Below, in pieces: positions 1-8,523 of a DNA stretch of 64,000 nucleotides; position 1 is the first letter of the stretch, and the number at the start of each line of letters is the position of its first letter. The position numbers and the translations under genes are program-made. Origin of the DNA: Neurospora intermedia (lineage: Eukaryota > Ascomycota > Sordariomycetes > Sordariales > Sordariaceae); assembly GCA_037102815.1 (NCBI GenBank), contig BTPP01000002.1, positions 3,906,001-3,970,000 of the forward strand, given 5' to 3'. The notes below the pieces were generated by a model. That model had not been told where the DNA came from. It saw nothing but the letters and a program-made list of their open reading frames with translations, and did not search any database.

Positions 1-1160
1 CACTAGTCCTAGATATGAGTAATCGGTGAACCATGGAAACTTACCATACTGCTCATACAAAGGAGTAACGTCACGCCGCGGCTCCAAGAGAACGAATTCG
101 GCCGTCCTGAGCTGCTTGAGAACTTGTAGCCACAGAAACGCTTAAGTTCCATGGGCGACAGTTTACTGCAAGCCCTCTCCCAGAGGAACGCAAGGTCGGT
201 CCAGTTGATCTGAAGGAAAAATAATGAACCCACCACAAGTCGCTCCTTCCTCAATACCTGGCCATACCTAATCTCGGGTTCGAGGTACCACCCGCCTTCC
301 AAGTTGAGCCACCCAACGGAAGATGGCTGAGGATAGGTCCGATCATGGACACATCGCTCCTTCCACTCCGCTAGCTAGAATGTTCCTCACCTGTGGAAAG
401 ATTGATAGCGTAGTGCCCATCTTCACCGCTGTGGTAATTCAAGTTCAGGTGCACCTTGACGTCAACAACGCTGGGAAACGAATACATCTTGGACATCCAT
501 CAGCCTTAAAATATCGCAGTAGTCTTCGACTAACTGAACGGAGCTTGCTGTCGTGGTTCAAGGTGGAAGGGGATCACATTCAATGATGACGTGGAAAGCG
601 AAAGGACCATTATTGCCCGAACTCCTGCCGGCAGTCAGAGCAGGTTAAATGGTGGCACTTGCCATTACAAGAGAAATGTATCCCTTCAAAGAAACGGCAA
701 AAAGTGGATTGAGTAACAATGGACTTGACCAAAATTGACAGGGATACCCTCAAGGTACGATGAGCAAGTTCTTTTTGAGGGCAAGAACAATCACTACCCA
801 GTCAGTCTCCTTCCACTGCTACCGGTTCTCCTTCTCGGCGTTTGTCCCGGCTTGTCACATCTCTTCTTCGGCAAACTGAAGCAAGAATGACTTCAAATCA
901 GAAAAACCGGGAGGAACACGCCATTTTACAAGTCCAATATGCTTTTCTCTTTCCCCGTCTCTCATTTTTTTTGTATCCAAACTCCATTTTCATTATAACA
1001 CAGATTTTTTGTTCAGCATGTACCGCTTTTCCATCTTGAACATGTACTTCAAACAACCAAGCAAGGACAAACAAGTTTTTGATTATCCACAAGAACCACT
1101 ACATATGAATGAAATCAAACATTCACAACACATCCTCCGTCAATCGTTGTAAATACACCA
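1..1160. other. Non-coding left flank, downstream of the nucleotidyltransferase gene
   Basis: No gene could be supported here. The open frames are short (under 110 codons), lack recognisable motifs and mostly start at non-ATG codons. The part next to position 1160 presumably holds the 3' UTR of the minus-strand gene that ends at 1161. Base composition is ordinary, with no sign of RIP and no tRNA-like or repeated structure. Confidence 0.5.
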
Positions 1161-4100
1161 TCAAGCATCACCACCACCACTACCACCACCACCCTCCTCC
1201 TTCTGAGCCTCTCCAACAGCCTCTCCTCTCCAAACCCTTCCATGTAGCCCATCCAACAACTCATCAAACTCCTCCCTCTGCTTCTTCTTTCCAGCCTCCA
1301 GCACATCCTCCAGTAGATTTTCCTCTTCAGGCACTGGTACCTCTCCACCTCCAATCTGATGTCCCTGGTGTCCTTGGAATCCCTGTCCTTGTATCTGCAG
1401 CCTCCCAGCATTCCTAATAATTCTCCAAGCCCTCCTGAACTCGTCCCGAATAGCAACGATGCCGCTGTGCGTGACGGTGCGGGCGACGTTGTGGTCGAGC
1501 TCAAAGGGGTCTTCGATGGCAAAGAGGTAGCGGTAGCGGACTTCTTTGAGTTCCACATCCGGTTTCGGCTGTTGATGTTGCTCGGTAGAAGGGCCCGTCG
1601 GGGTGGGTTCTTCGGTCGTAGGAGCGGGAGGGGCAGGGGCAGGGACAGCGGCAGGGGAATGTGCTGGGAAGCCTGGCGGAGGGGCGAGACCTGGCGGAGG
1701 TGCAATACCAGGAGGAGCACCACCGGCAAGAGGAGCAGCTGGTTGTTGTTGTTGTGGTTGTTGTGGCTGCTGCGCCGACGGGGCAACAGTGGACGGCACA
1801 CCTGGCGTCGACTCCAACACCGTCTTAGCGCCTGTCCACCCCTTTTCTTGCTTACTGAGAATTCCGCCCTGTGTACGAAGGCTGATGACATCCCTGCCCC
1901 AATCGAAGCCTCTGCCGGGCAGCGTAGATAATGAGCCATTTTGGGCGTAGTACTCAAAGAACCCACGGAGGAGATGGCCGATGGAGTCCCGGTTCTGGTT
2001 GATCATGCCCATGGCCGCCAGACGCTGGATCTCCTGGTCATCGCGCCAGAAATGCACGTTCTTACCTTTGCAAAAGGCTACGTCGTTGAGCTGCTCTGGC
2101 GTGAGGTCAGGCGGGAGAGGTGGGGCGAGCTGTTGCAGGTTTGGGCAGACGAAGGGCTTGACGACATTGATCAGGTAATGTAGCACCATCATAACGTAGC
2201 CGTAGCTGCTGAGGGTGCCGCGGTAAGGGGAGTTGATTCCGCGAACCTTGGCCCAGTGCTTGACGAAGAGAACCATGGGCCGGACGCGCGGGTCGCAGGA
2301 CGAGTAGCAGCGAAGAAGGTGGGTATTGTGCATGGCGAGGTGGGCGGAGAAGTTGATGTCGCACTGGATACCTACACCAGACTTGGGGAACTCGAAGCGG
2401 TCGCGGTAGGGATCGCGGGGTTGGTTAGGGCCCATGGTTGATGGGTCGCCGATTGAGCGGATCTGGGAAATGGTTTCGATGAGGTCTGGGGACAGAGGGG
2501 TCTCGAAGCCGCACTCGAAGGGCTCAACCGGGGACCTCACTATAGGTCCCCGGAGGAAAGCGATGTACGAGCTGATTTTGTCTTCCGTATCCTTAGGATA
2601 GAGATTTCTCCCGAGACAATGCTCCAGGTCTTGAGCGAGGTGGTAGCTCATGTGCCTCTTTCCAATCGCGTGGAAATTGGAATATCCAACACTTTCCGCG
2701 AATTCCTTGACTGCCTCCCGTATGGACTCGCCTTTGATGCCGTCGATGTAGCGGCGCGAGATGAGGGTAATCGCCTCTCTCCTTTCATCAGCCGTGTCAT
2801 GTCCAACCAATTCTTCCACCAACTCCTTCGCCCTGGCGCAATACTGCGCAGTTGACTCATACTGCCCCTGCGACAATAGCATGAGCTGGATGGAAGGGAG
2901 CATTCGCAGTTGATCAGCCGCCCGCTTCAGGTCCCTGTCATACCCGAGAGGATCGGCGCTACAGTTGGGATGGTCTTGCAGGGTCTTCCACCTGTTTACG
3001 CATATCTGGCCTCGCGCTTCCTTGTCCGCGTCCTTTTCGGTGATTTGACGAGACTCCCACATCATCACCATCTGCTCGCCCTCGACTTGCGTGTACACGC
3101 CCTGGAGAGTGCGGGGCTGGTCAGGTCGATACTCAAGATCATAGCGATCCAGAGACTTGTAACTGAACAAACGGTCGCGCAGCTGGCGATCCTCGAGCCC
3201 CTCGACGAATGCTAAGCAAACTTGGTTCAGCTTTTGGAAGTCGGCTGGTGAAAAGTTGTTGATTGTTGAGTTGGTTAAATCTCGTCCGCCAAGACTTCTC
3301 AAGTAACCCTTTGTTGTGCCGTAATAGGAGTTTAGGGTTTGATTCAAGGCTTGGTAGAGTTTGAACTCTTTCTTTTCTGTACTGTTGTCGTCTGGGTTGC
3401 CTTTTTCGTCATCGTGTTCTTTCTTCGGCTGATCTTGCGTGTCATCTTTCTGCTCTTTCTGCTGCTTCTGCTGCTTCTTATCCACTGCAGATGCATGACC
3501 GCCTGCCGGCCCCTCAGCCTCGTGCTCATCATCTTCGGCTAAATCATGCTCTGAATTGTCGTTCTCTTCGTCTTCTCCCTTGTCTGACACCTCTCTCTCT
3601 CTCTTCAGGTGCTCCACCACCAAATCATCGTACAAGCTCTTTGGCGGCTTTTCGCAGACTTTGATGATGGGCACTCTGGTCTTTGAAAGCAGGCGAGCGG
3701 CAAGTCCAACCTCGAGAAACGCCTTTTCAATCAGCCGGGGGATTGGAGAGCCTGGTGCATCTGGCTGCAGGCGTGAGAGAGGCGACAAGAGACCCAGATC
3801 CATATCAGCAGCCTTGGTAGCAAACCCAGAAGCAAGACTGCCGAAGCACCGGAGCTGGACGCTCTGAGGAGGAAAGTCGTAGAAGCCGTTCTGAGATTGT
3901 TCGTACTGGGTGATGACGGCCTGGGCAAGTGCCTCGATCTTTTGGCGAAAAGTCTCGTTCTTAACGATGTCGTCGTATTCGATCTGGGCATTCGCGATGA
4001 TGGTTGCGCATAGACCCTCAAGCATGTCGGTTTGTGCCTTGAGCTGTTCCGGCCGGACCTGGGGTTGCCGGCCGGGGTTCCAAAGCGCACCCCCTCTGGG

Positions 4101-4739
4101 ATTTCTGGGTACTGGGCCATCGAAGGATCCTTGGGGAGTGTGGTGTGCCGAACCGGGATTAGGACCGGCATTGAGAGGCTGTCGCCAGGTGTTACGGTCC
4201 AAATGCTGGGGGCCTGGGCCGTGGTAAGAGCGCGAAGGGTGGTGTCTGGGTTGGGCATGTCCCTGAATTTGTACCGGAGCCTGGTTGCCCGTATGAGACG
4301 GGTTTGGCTGGTGGGCTCTAGGGCCAGTCTGCTGGTGGTGATAAGCTGTTGGTTGTGGTCCTGACTGAGGTCTTTGATTTCTATAACGGCCTCCATTACC
4401 ATACGGTGCAGGTTGACGCCCAGCCTGATGTCCAACGTGGTGCCCAAGTCGCTGCACAGGTTGATGTCCAGCCGGAGGTCCTGGTTGAGGCGCAAACCCT
4501 CTCAAGGCCTGTTGTGGTCGGACAGGATCAGGTGGCTGAGCACGAGGGTCAATGGTGATATTCAGCTGAGCGGACATTTGACGACGCTGGGCCTGGTTGA
4601 GACGTTTTCGGGGTTGTGGAGGGGATGAACTGTTGGGGGCGTTTTCCACTTGGGGTTCTGGGTCGTTGGAGTTGGTGAGGATCATAGTCCTCAAGCGATC
4701 CTCAAGACCTGGTCCCCGGACTCGCTGTCCTTGCTCCAT
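1161..4739 (-). CDS. Cid1/Trf-type non-canonical poly(A)/poly(U) polymerase with a split catalytic domain
   Basis: Single-exon gene of 1192 residues. Residues 1-230 are disordered and rich in Gln, Pro, His and Gly. The nucleotidyltransferase signature follows: FGS at 299-301, then D312-M-D314, the first two metal-binding carboxylates. A VPIIK strand lies at 356-360. The strand with the third Asp (QCDI, D794) appears only after an insertion of about 420 residues (366-785). The insertion starts acidic and Lys-rich (380-458) and then looks folded and helical (458-735). The PAP central domain follows, with an F-V-K-H-W-A-K stretch at 825-831 and S-S-Y-G at 844-847. A Pro/Gln linker (977-1060) precedes the PAP-associated motif (IEDPFELDHNVAR, 1075-1087). 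Family knowledge says such enzymes add A or U tails to RNA 3' ends. All three catalytic Asp are present, so activity is likely, but A versus U preference cannot be read. The start has no in-frame alternative nearby upstream. Confidence 0.88.
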   Translation of the reverse strand: MEQGQRVRGPGLEDRLRTMILTNSNDPEPQVENAPNSSSPPQPRKRLNQAQRRQMSAQLNITIDPRAQPPDPVRPQQALRGFAPQPGPPAGHQPVQRLGHHVGHQAGRQPAPYGNGGRYRNQRPQSGPQPTAYHHQQTGPRAHQPNPSHTGNQAPVQIQGHAQPRHHPSRSYHGPGPQHLDRNTWRQPLNAGPNPGSAHHTPQGSFDGPVPRNPRGGALWNPGRQPQVRPEQLKAQTDMLEGLCATIIANAQIEYDDIVKNETFRQKIEALAQAVITQYEQSQNGFYDFPPQSVQLRCFGSLASGFATKAADMDLGLLSPLSRLQPDAPGSPIPRLIEKAFLEVGLAARLLSKTRVPIIKVCEKPPKSLYDDLVVEHLKREREVSDKGEDEENDNSEHDLAEDDEHEAEGPAGGHASAVDKKQQKQQKEQKDDTQDQPKKEHDDEKGNPDDNSTEKKEFKLYQALNQTLNSYYGTTKGYLRSLGGRDLTNSTINNFSPADFQKLNQVCLAFVEGLEDRQLRDRLFSYKSLDRYDLEYRPDQPRTLQGVYTQVEGEQMVMMWESRQITEKDADKEARGQICVNRWKTLQDHPNCSADPLGYDRDLKRAADQLRMLPSIQLMLLSQGQYESTAQYCARAKELVEELVGHDTADERREAITLISRRYIDGIKGESIREAVKEFAESVGYSNFHAIGKRHMSYHLAQDLEHCLGRNLYPKDTEDKISSYIAFLRGPIVRSPVEPFECGFETPLSPDLIETISQIRSIGDPSTMGPNQPRDPYRDRFEFPKSGVGIQCDINFSAHLAMHNTHLLRCYSSCDPRVRPMVLFVKHWAKVRGINSPYRGTLSSYGYVMMVLHYLINVVKPFVCPNLQQLAPPLPPDLTPEQLNDVAFCKGKNVHFWRDDQEIQRLAAMGMINQNRDSIGHLLRGFFEYYAQNGSLSTLPGRGFDWGRDVISLRTQGGILSKQEKGWTGAKTVLESTPGVPSTVAPSAQQPQQPQQQQPAAPLAGGAPPGIAPPPGLAPPPGFPAHSPAAVPAPAPPAPTTEEPTPTGPSTEQHQQPKPDVELKEVRYRYLFAIEDPFELDHNVARTVTHSGIVAIRDEFRRAWRIIRNAGRLQIQGQGFQGHQGHQIGGGEVPVPEEENLLEDVLEAGKKKQREEFDELLDGLHGRVWRGEAVGEAQKEEGGGGSGGGDA

Positions 4740-5513
4740 TGCAGCGGTGATGACCTGAGAGTCAACACAACCTCTAAGCCTCTAACTTTTTTGTTCGAGT
4801 ATGGCCGGGCGAGTAGGCTGTATGCATACAGAAAAGAGCAGTCAGGTGTTGTTGATGGTGTGATTAAGTGAAGGTGGTGGTGGCTGAGAGAAGCCCGCAG
4901 TGAGGTTGGATATCCCAGACCACTTTGTGAAGAGAGAGAAAGTAGTCAGCCAAGAACTGTCGTATATCTAGGTACCAGTTGGCCTGAGATGAATTCGGGA
5001 AAAGTGAAGAAGATGAGCCCAGGCGCGAGCTGAAAAGCAACACGCCTCCCGTCGTCCTGACTCCCCTCTTTCAGGAATTTCACTTTGGGCTTCAGAGTTC
5101 AGGGCAGTTAGCATGGAATATGGAGTGTCAAAAGGTACCTTACAGCATGTACCACAGCGCTGGGACGGGGCCGTTGAGGGGCGGCGATGAGGCCCCGATG
5201 CGATACCCTGGAGTTGGACTTATTCCTTAGATTTGAATTATCGTGTGAAGTCGCGTCATGCTTCCTGCTTTGTTTGCGTAAACACGTCGGCCATGTCCAG
5301 CCGTCCACAAACAGTGAGATTGTTCAGACTGTGACACCCGACGGCAGCAAGCAACGGGCAGGAACAGCACGGCGAAGCACCCAATCTTTGGCATATGCGA
5401 CTATGAGTGAAGCCAGTGGGTGAAGTGCTAAATGATTAGGTCGTCGGTTACGTAGGTGTGGAGAGGCTGAGTAAGGGGCATGTACTAGTAAAGGGGCGGA
5501 ATTTCACGGGAAG
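4740..5513. other. Upstream region of the nucleotidyltransferase gene
   Basis: Unique sequence of normal composition, presumably the 5' UTR and promoter of the minus-strand gene that starts at 4739. No TATA-like or other regulatory site could be assigned. Small frames around 5108-5423 have no recognisable content. Confidence 0.45.
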
Positions 5514-5555
5514 GGTAAGGAACGGAAAAGTAAGGAAAGGTAAGGAAAAAATAAG
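5513..5555 (+). repeat. Short purine-rich tandem motif (GTAAGGAA-type)
   Basis: The octamer GTAAGGAA occurs at 5515-5522, 5530-5537 and 5540-5547, followed by a related ATAAGG. It lies at the left edge of the AT-rich transposon relic. It may be slippage-derived or mark the transposon boundary; no function is assigned. Confidence 0.6.
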
Positions 5556-5600
5556 GATTTTTTCCGCACGTGACTCAACATGTGACCTCATACCCCAGTT

Positions 5601-5621
5601 TTACACACATATAGTGTGTAA
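5601..5621. repeat. Perfect 8-bp inverted repeat with 5-bp loop
   Basis: TTACACAC at 5601-5608 pairs with GTGTGTAA at 5614-5621 around an ATATA loop. It sits close to the left edge of the AT-rich relic and could be a subterminal hairpin of the transposon. No matching copy was found at the right edge. Confidence 0.55.
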
Positions 5622-5849
5622 ATCTAGTATCTAAGGCCACATTCTATATCAAAATACCGCATAAATCATTCAATATCCAAGCAAATATCAATTAAATTAG
5701 TTAAATCTGACAATCTTTTCTACTTATATTTCGATACCCGTAATATTCAATACTATAACCGTAGTAGTTAGTCCTTATTTAATACGATAGGATTATCCTC
5801 CTATATTTCTATATATAACCGATCCTTTAGTTCGTTAAAGAATTCCTAT

Positions 5850-7360
5850 CTTTATGCTTCTAGTAGTACTATAAAGGGAATATAGTTTTTATTAAGAACT
5901 TTATAATTTATAAAAATAAACGTCGCTATATTTATTTTATTAATTGCTATACGGCTACGTAATAGTCCTTCGATATAGTTTATTATTGAAAAAGTACGTT
6001 TAGAAGGTATATTATTAATTGGCGCTTATAGTAGTCTAATGGCTATTTATTAGAGCTTACTACCCTCTATATAGTAGTAAGTCTAAAAAGTAATAGGTTG
6101 GAGGTTAAATTACTATATTGGTTATTATTAGGTAAATATCCCTTTTCTAGCTAAGTAGAATAAGAATTCGTTAATTAGTTTATAATTATTAATACTAGTA
6201 GATTAATTATATTAGTTTATGAAAGTATAGATTTAGGGTATAATTTTTAGAATAATTAGCTAGATTTATTAAATTTGTACCCCTATATTATTTAGTAAAA
6301 TAAGGTATACTAGCTAGTTTATAGGAGTTAGCTACTTGTTCTTCCTTATAATATAAATAGCTATAAGCGATTTTTAATTGTATAGTATAATACTACGCTA
6401 AAATAATTACTAAACTTATTAGATATTAATCTATTTAGGGATAATATAATTGACTATTACTCTATTAAATTCTAATATATATTAAACCTTATAAATTAAC
6501 TATATAAAGCGTTTAAGAATATTAAAAGTATATTAGAAATTAATATTCTTAATAATAGCCAGTACATTATTGAGTTTAATTGGCTACTCGTTATTATTCC
6601 TAGCGGGGGGGACATTGTTGGGTATAATATTTTACTAGATATTATTATAGGTATTACGTATAAAAGTAATTAAAGTATACTTTACCTTTTGTATAAAGAA
6701 TATAGATTGGTACTATAAACCCCAACGGATAATTATATTACCAAACGTTAAATATATATATTAATATATATAAATAAGAGATAAAAGAGGGTAATTCATA
6801 TAAATAATATAGTTACTAGCTTATATAATTCTATTAGTATATAGATTTATAGTTTTAATAGTTAGAGCTTAGAGGTTCTAAAGAAGGTTACTAATTGGTT
6901 AACGCTATTAGTAATTAACTTAAATAGTTCAATGCCCAATATATTTTTGATAAGTAATTAGAGGCTATATAAATTATATAATATAGGGAAGGTATGCCTT
7001 AATTAGTCTATTTTATATAGAATTTTACTAGTAAGCTAGGCGCTGCTATATATATTAGTTATAAAGCTTGTAATCTTTACCAAACGATTCTAAATAATAA
7101 TACCGGCTTCTATATAAATTAGTTAGGTAATATTAGTAGTAATATATTCTATATTGCCGGTATAAACGTTCTTCTAGTAAAATAAGGTTTTATTATCGAT
7201 ATAAACCGAGATATTAAATATATAACGGCCAGTATAGTTATTAAATTCGTTAAAGATAATACTAATATATATTGCCCTATTAAATTTATTTATTATAGTT
7301 TCTTTAATTTGCTTATAAATCTTAAGGAGGTATACGTTTGTAATACTACGGCGGTATAAT
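5850..7360 (-). pseudogene. hAT transposase, inactivated by RIP
   Basis: Minus-strand frames hold long stretches broken by TAA/TAG codons that a C-to-T or G-to-A change would create. Near 5987-6007 one frame reads P-S-K-R-T-F-S. This matches the hAT C-terminal dimerisation signature P-S-E-R-x-F-S, with Lys explained by GAA to AAA. Exactly 240 codons upstream in the same frame (about 6719-6730) it reads R-W-G, matching the hAT R-W-x-S region. Further upstream (about 7100-7357), in a different frame, a stretch beginning R-R-S-I-T resembles the start of the hAT catalytic core, with I-F-N-E in the place of F-D-x-W (Asp to Asn by G to A). At least one frameshift separates the two parts. No functional protein can be made. 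Confidence 0.72.
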
Positions 7361-7770
7361 AGAATATTCGTTGGGTTAACCGATTGGAATAGCGCCTTTA
7401 TCTTTAGGGTATTTAAAGTACTAAACGGCTTGCCCCTATATAGTATAGTTCTAGCTATAAGGAGGTTATTGTATTCTATTTACTAGGGTATTAATATTAA
7501 AGCGTACTATCTAATATTCTTATTATTAATAATTTACTAATTAATTTAATATTATTAGTAAGCAACACAAGCTTATAAATACTCCCTTATACGGGTAATA
7601 TTAGTTCGTTGGAGCTAGTTATAGAATCGGTACTTTGTATTTTAAGCTCGGTTATTAAGGCGGTTACAGAGTTCGAAATACCGGTAAATCGCTTAATTTC
7701 GTACGGGAGGCATCGTGAGGGTATTGCGACGGTTTTAAGTATTCGAACGCGCTTAGAATCGTATAGTTTA

Positions 7771-8523
7771 ATAGTTAAATAAAAGAGTGACTGGCGATGG
7801 GGGATGTGGCAGTTGGGGGAGGATTCTATATGTGGGTGTACAAACCGTCTTTTTCAAACGAAAATTTCGAAATTTTCAGAAAATTGATAATTTCGGGAAT
7901 TTTCTTATTTTTTCAGAAAATGACCATCACTAGCGCCATGTACGTTTCCGGTCATTTCATTGGTTGCGGATGAAGTGATCTGATCTATGATTGGCTACGA
8001 ATGCTGTCGAGAACCCACTCTTCCGTCTTTGTCTGGGGATTTGAGGCTCTCGGGCCAAAAATGGGGCGGGCATTGTGATAAAGAACCTTGTCTCGCAGTA
8101 CACAGGGCAGCTCTTCCCTTTTAGTGCCACCTACTTCTAGCGCGACTGCCTAGACTGGCGACTTCGACTTCGAACTTCAACCACTGCTTAACGATTTCCC
8201 AACCCACCACTGCACTGTCTTTATTCACGCCGACTTCCCTCGACCAGGAAATAACGGCCTACTTTTTCGATATTACCCGACATTTATTCGAAGCTGAATC
8301 TCGAAATCACGCATCATCTCCCGCCTGGCCGAAAACGCGCCAATCGCGAATTGGTGACAACTGCCGATCAAGGCCAGGTCGACCTAGATTCCGCATGACG
8401 TACGACCCAGTCTAGGCGACCAGCAACCTCAACCTCACTTCTTACCCAAGCCCAAACGTCCACTCGCTCTCCCAACCGAATTCTCCACGAGCTCTTGAAA
8501 GAATACTTCATCCATCCGTCAAC
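7771..8523 (+). promoter_or_regulatory. Upstream region and 5' leader of the TFIIF alpha gene
   Basis: Composition returns to normal after about 7770. The stretch 7850-7925 is rich in TTTC/GAAA and contains a perfect 18-bp palindrome at 7860-7877 (GAAAATTTCGAAATTTTC). A TTTCAGAAAA motif occurs twice, at about 7873 and 7912. From about 8100 the sequence becomes pyrimidine-rich, as in Neurospora leaders, up to the ATG at 8524. Any role of the palindrome is inference. Confidence 0.5.

Larger units (their letters stand above)
5560..7770 (-). mobile_element. RIP-degraded hAT-family DNA transposon relic
   Basis: About 2.2 kb of sequence far richer in A and T than both flanks and crowded with TpA dinucleotides. 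In Neurospora-type fungi this is the signature of repeat-induced point mutation (C to T on both strands). Reading the minus strand through the damage shows hAT transposase features, described in the pseudogene entry. The exact ends, terminal inverted repeats and 8-bp target duplication were not found, so the limits given follow the change in composition. The right part (about 7620-7760) is less AT-rich. Such relics are usually DNA-methylated in Neurospora, but that is inference. Confidence 0.8.

Noticed and set aside
1115-1966. Overlapping frame on the minus strand inside the nucleotidyltransferase gene
   Set aside because: Out-of-frame reading of a Pro/Gln-rich repeat region; the conserved PAP-associated motif is in the other frame.
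5560-7770. Centromeric or retrotransposon origin of the AT-rich block
   Set aside because: The block is only about 2.2 kb with normal DNA on both sides, and the surviving motifs fit a hAT transposase; no reverse transcriptase or integrase motif was seen.
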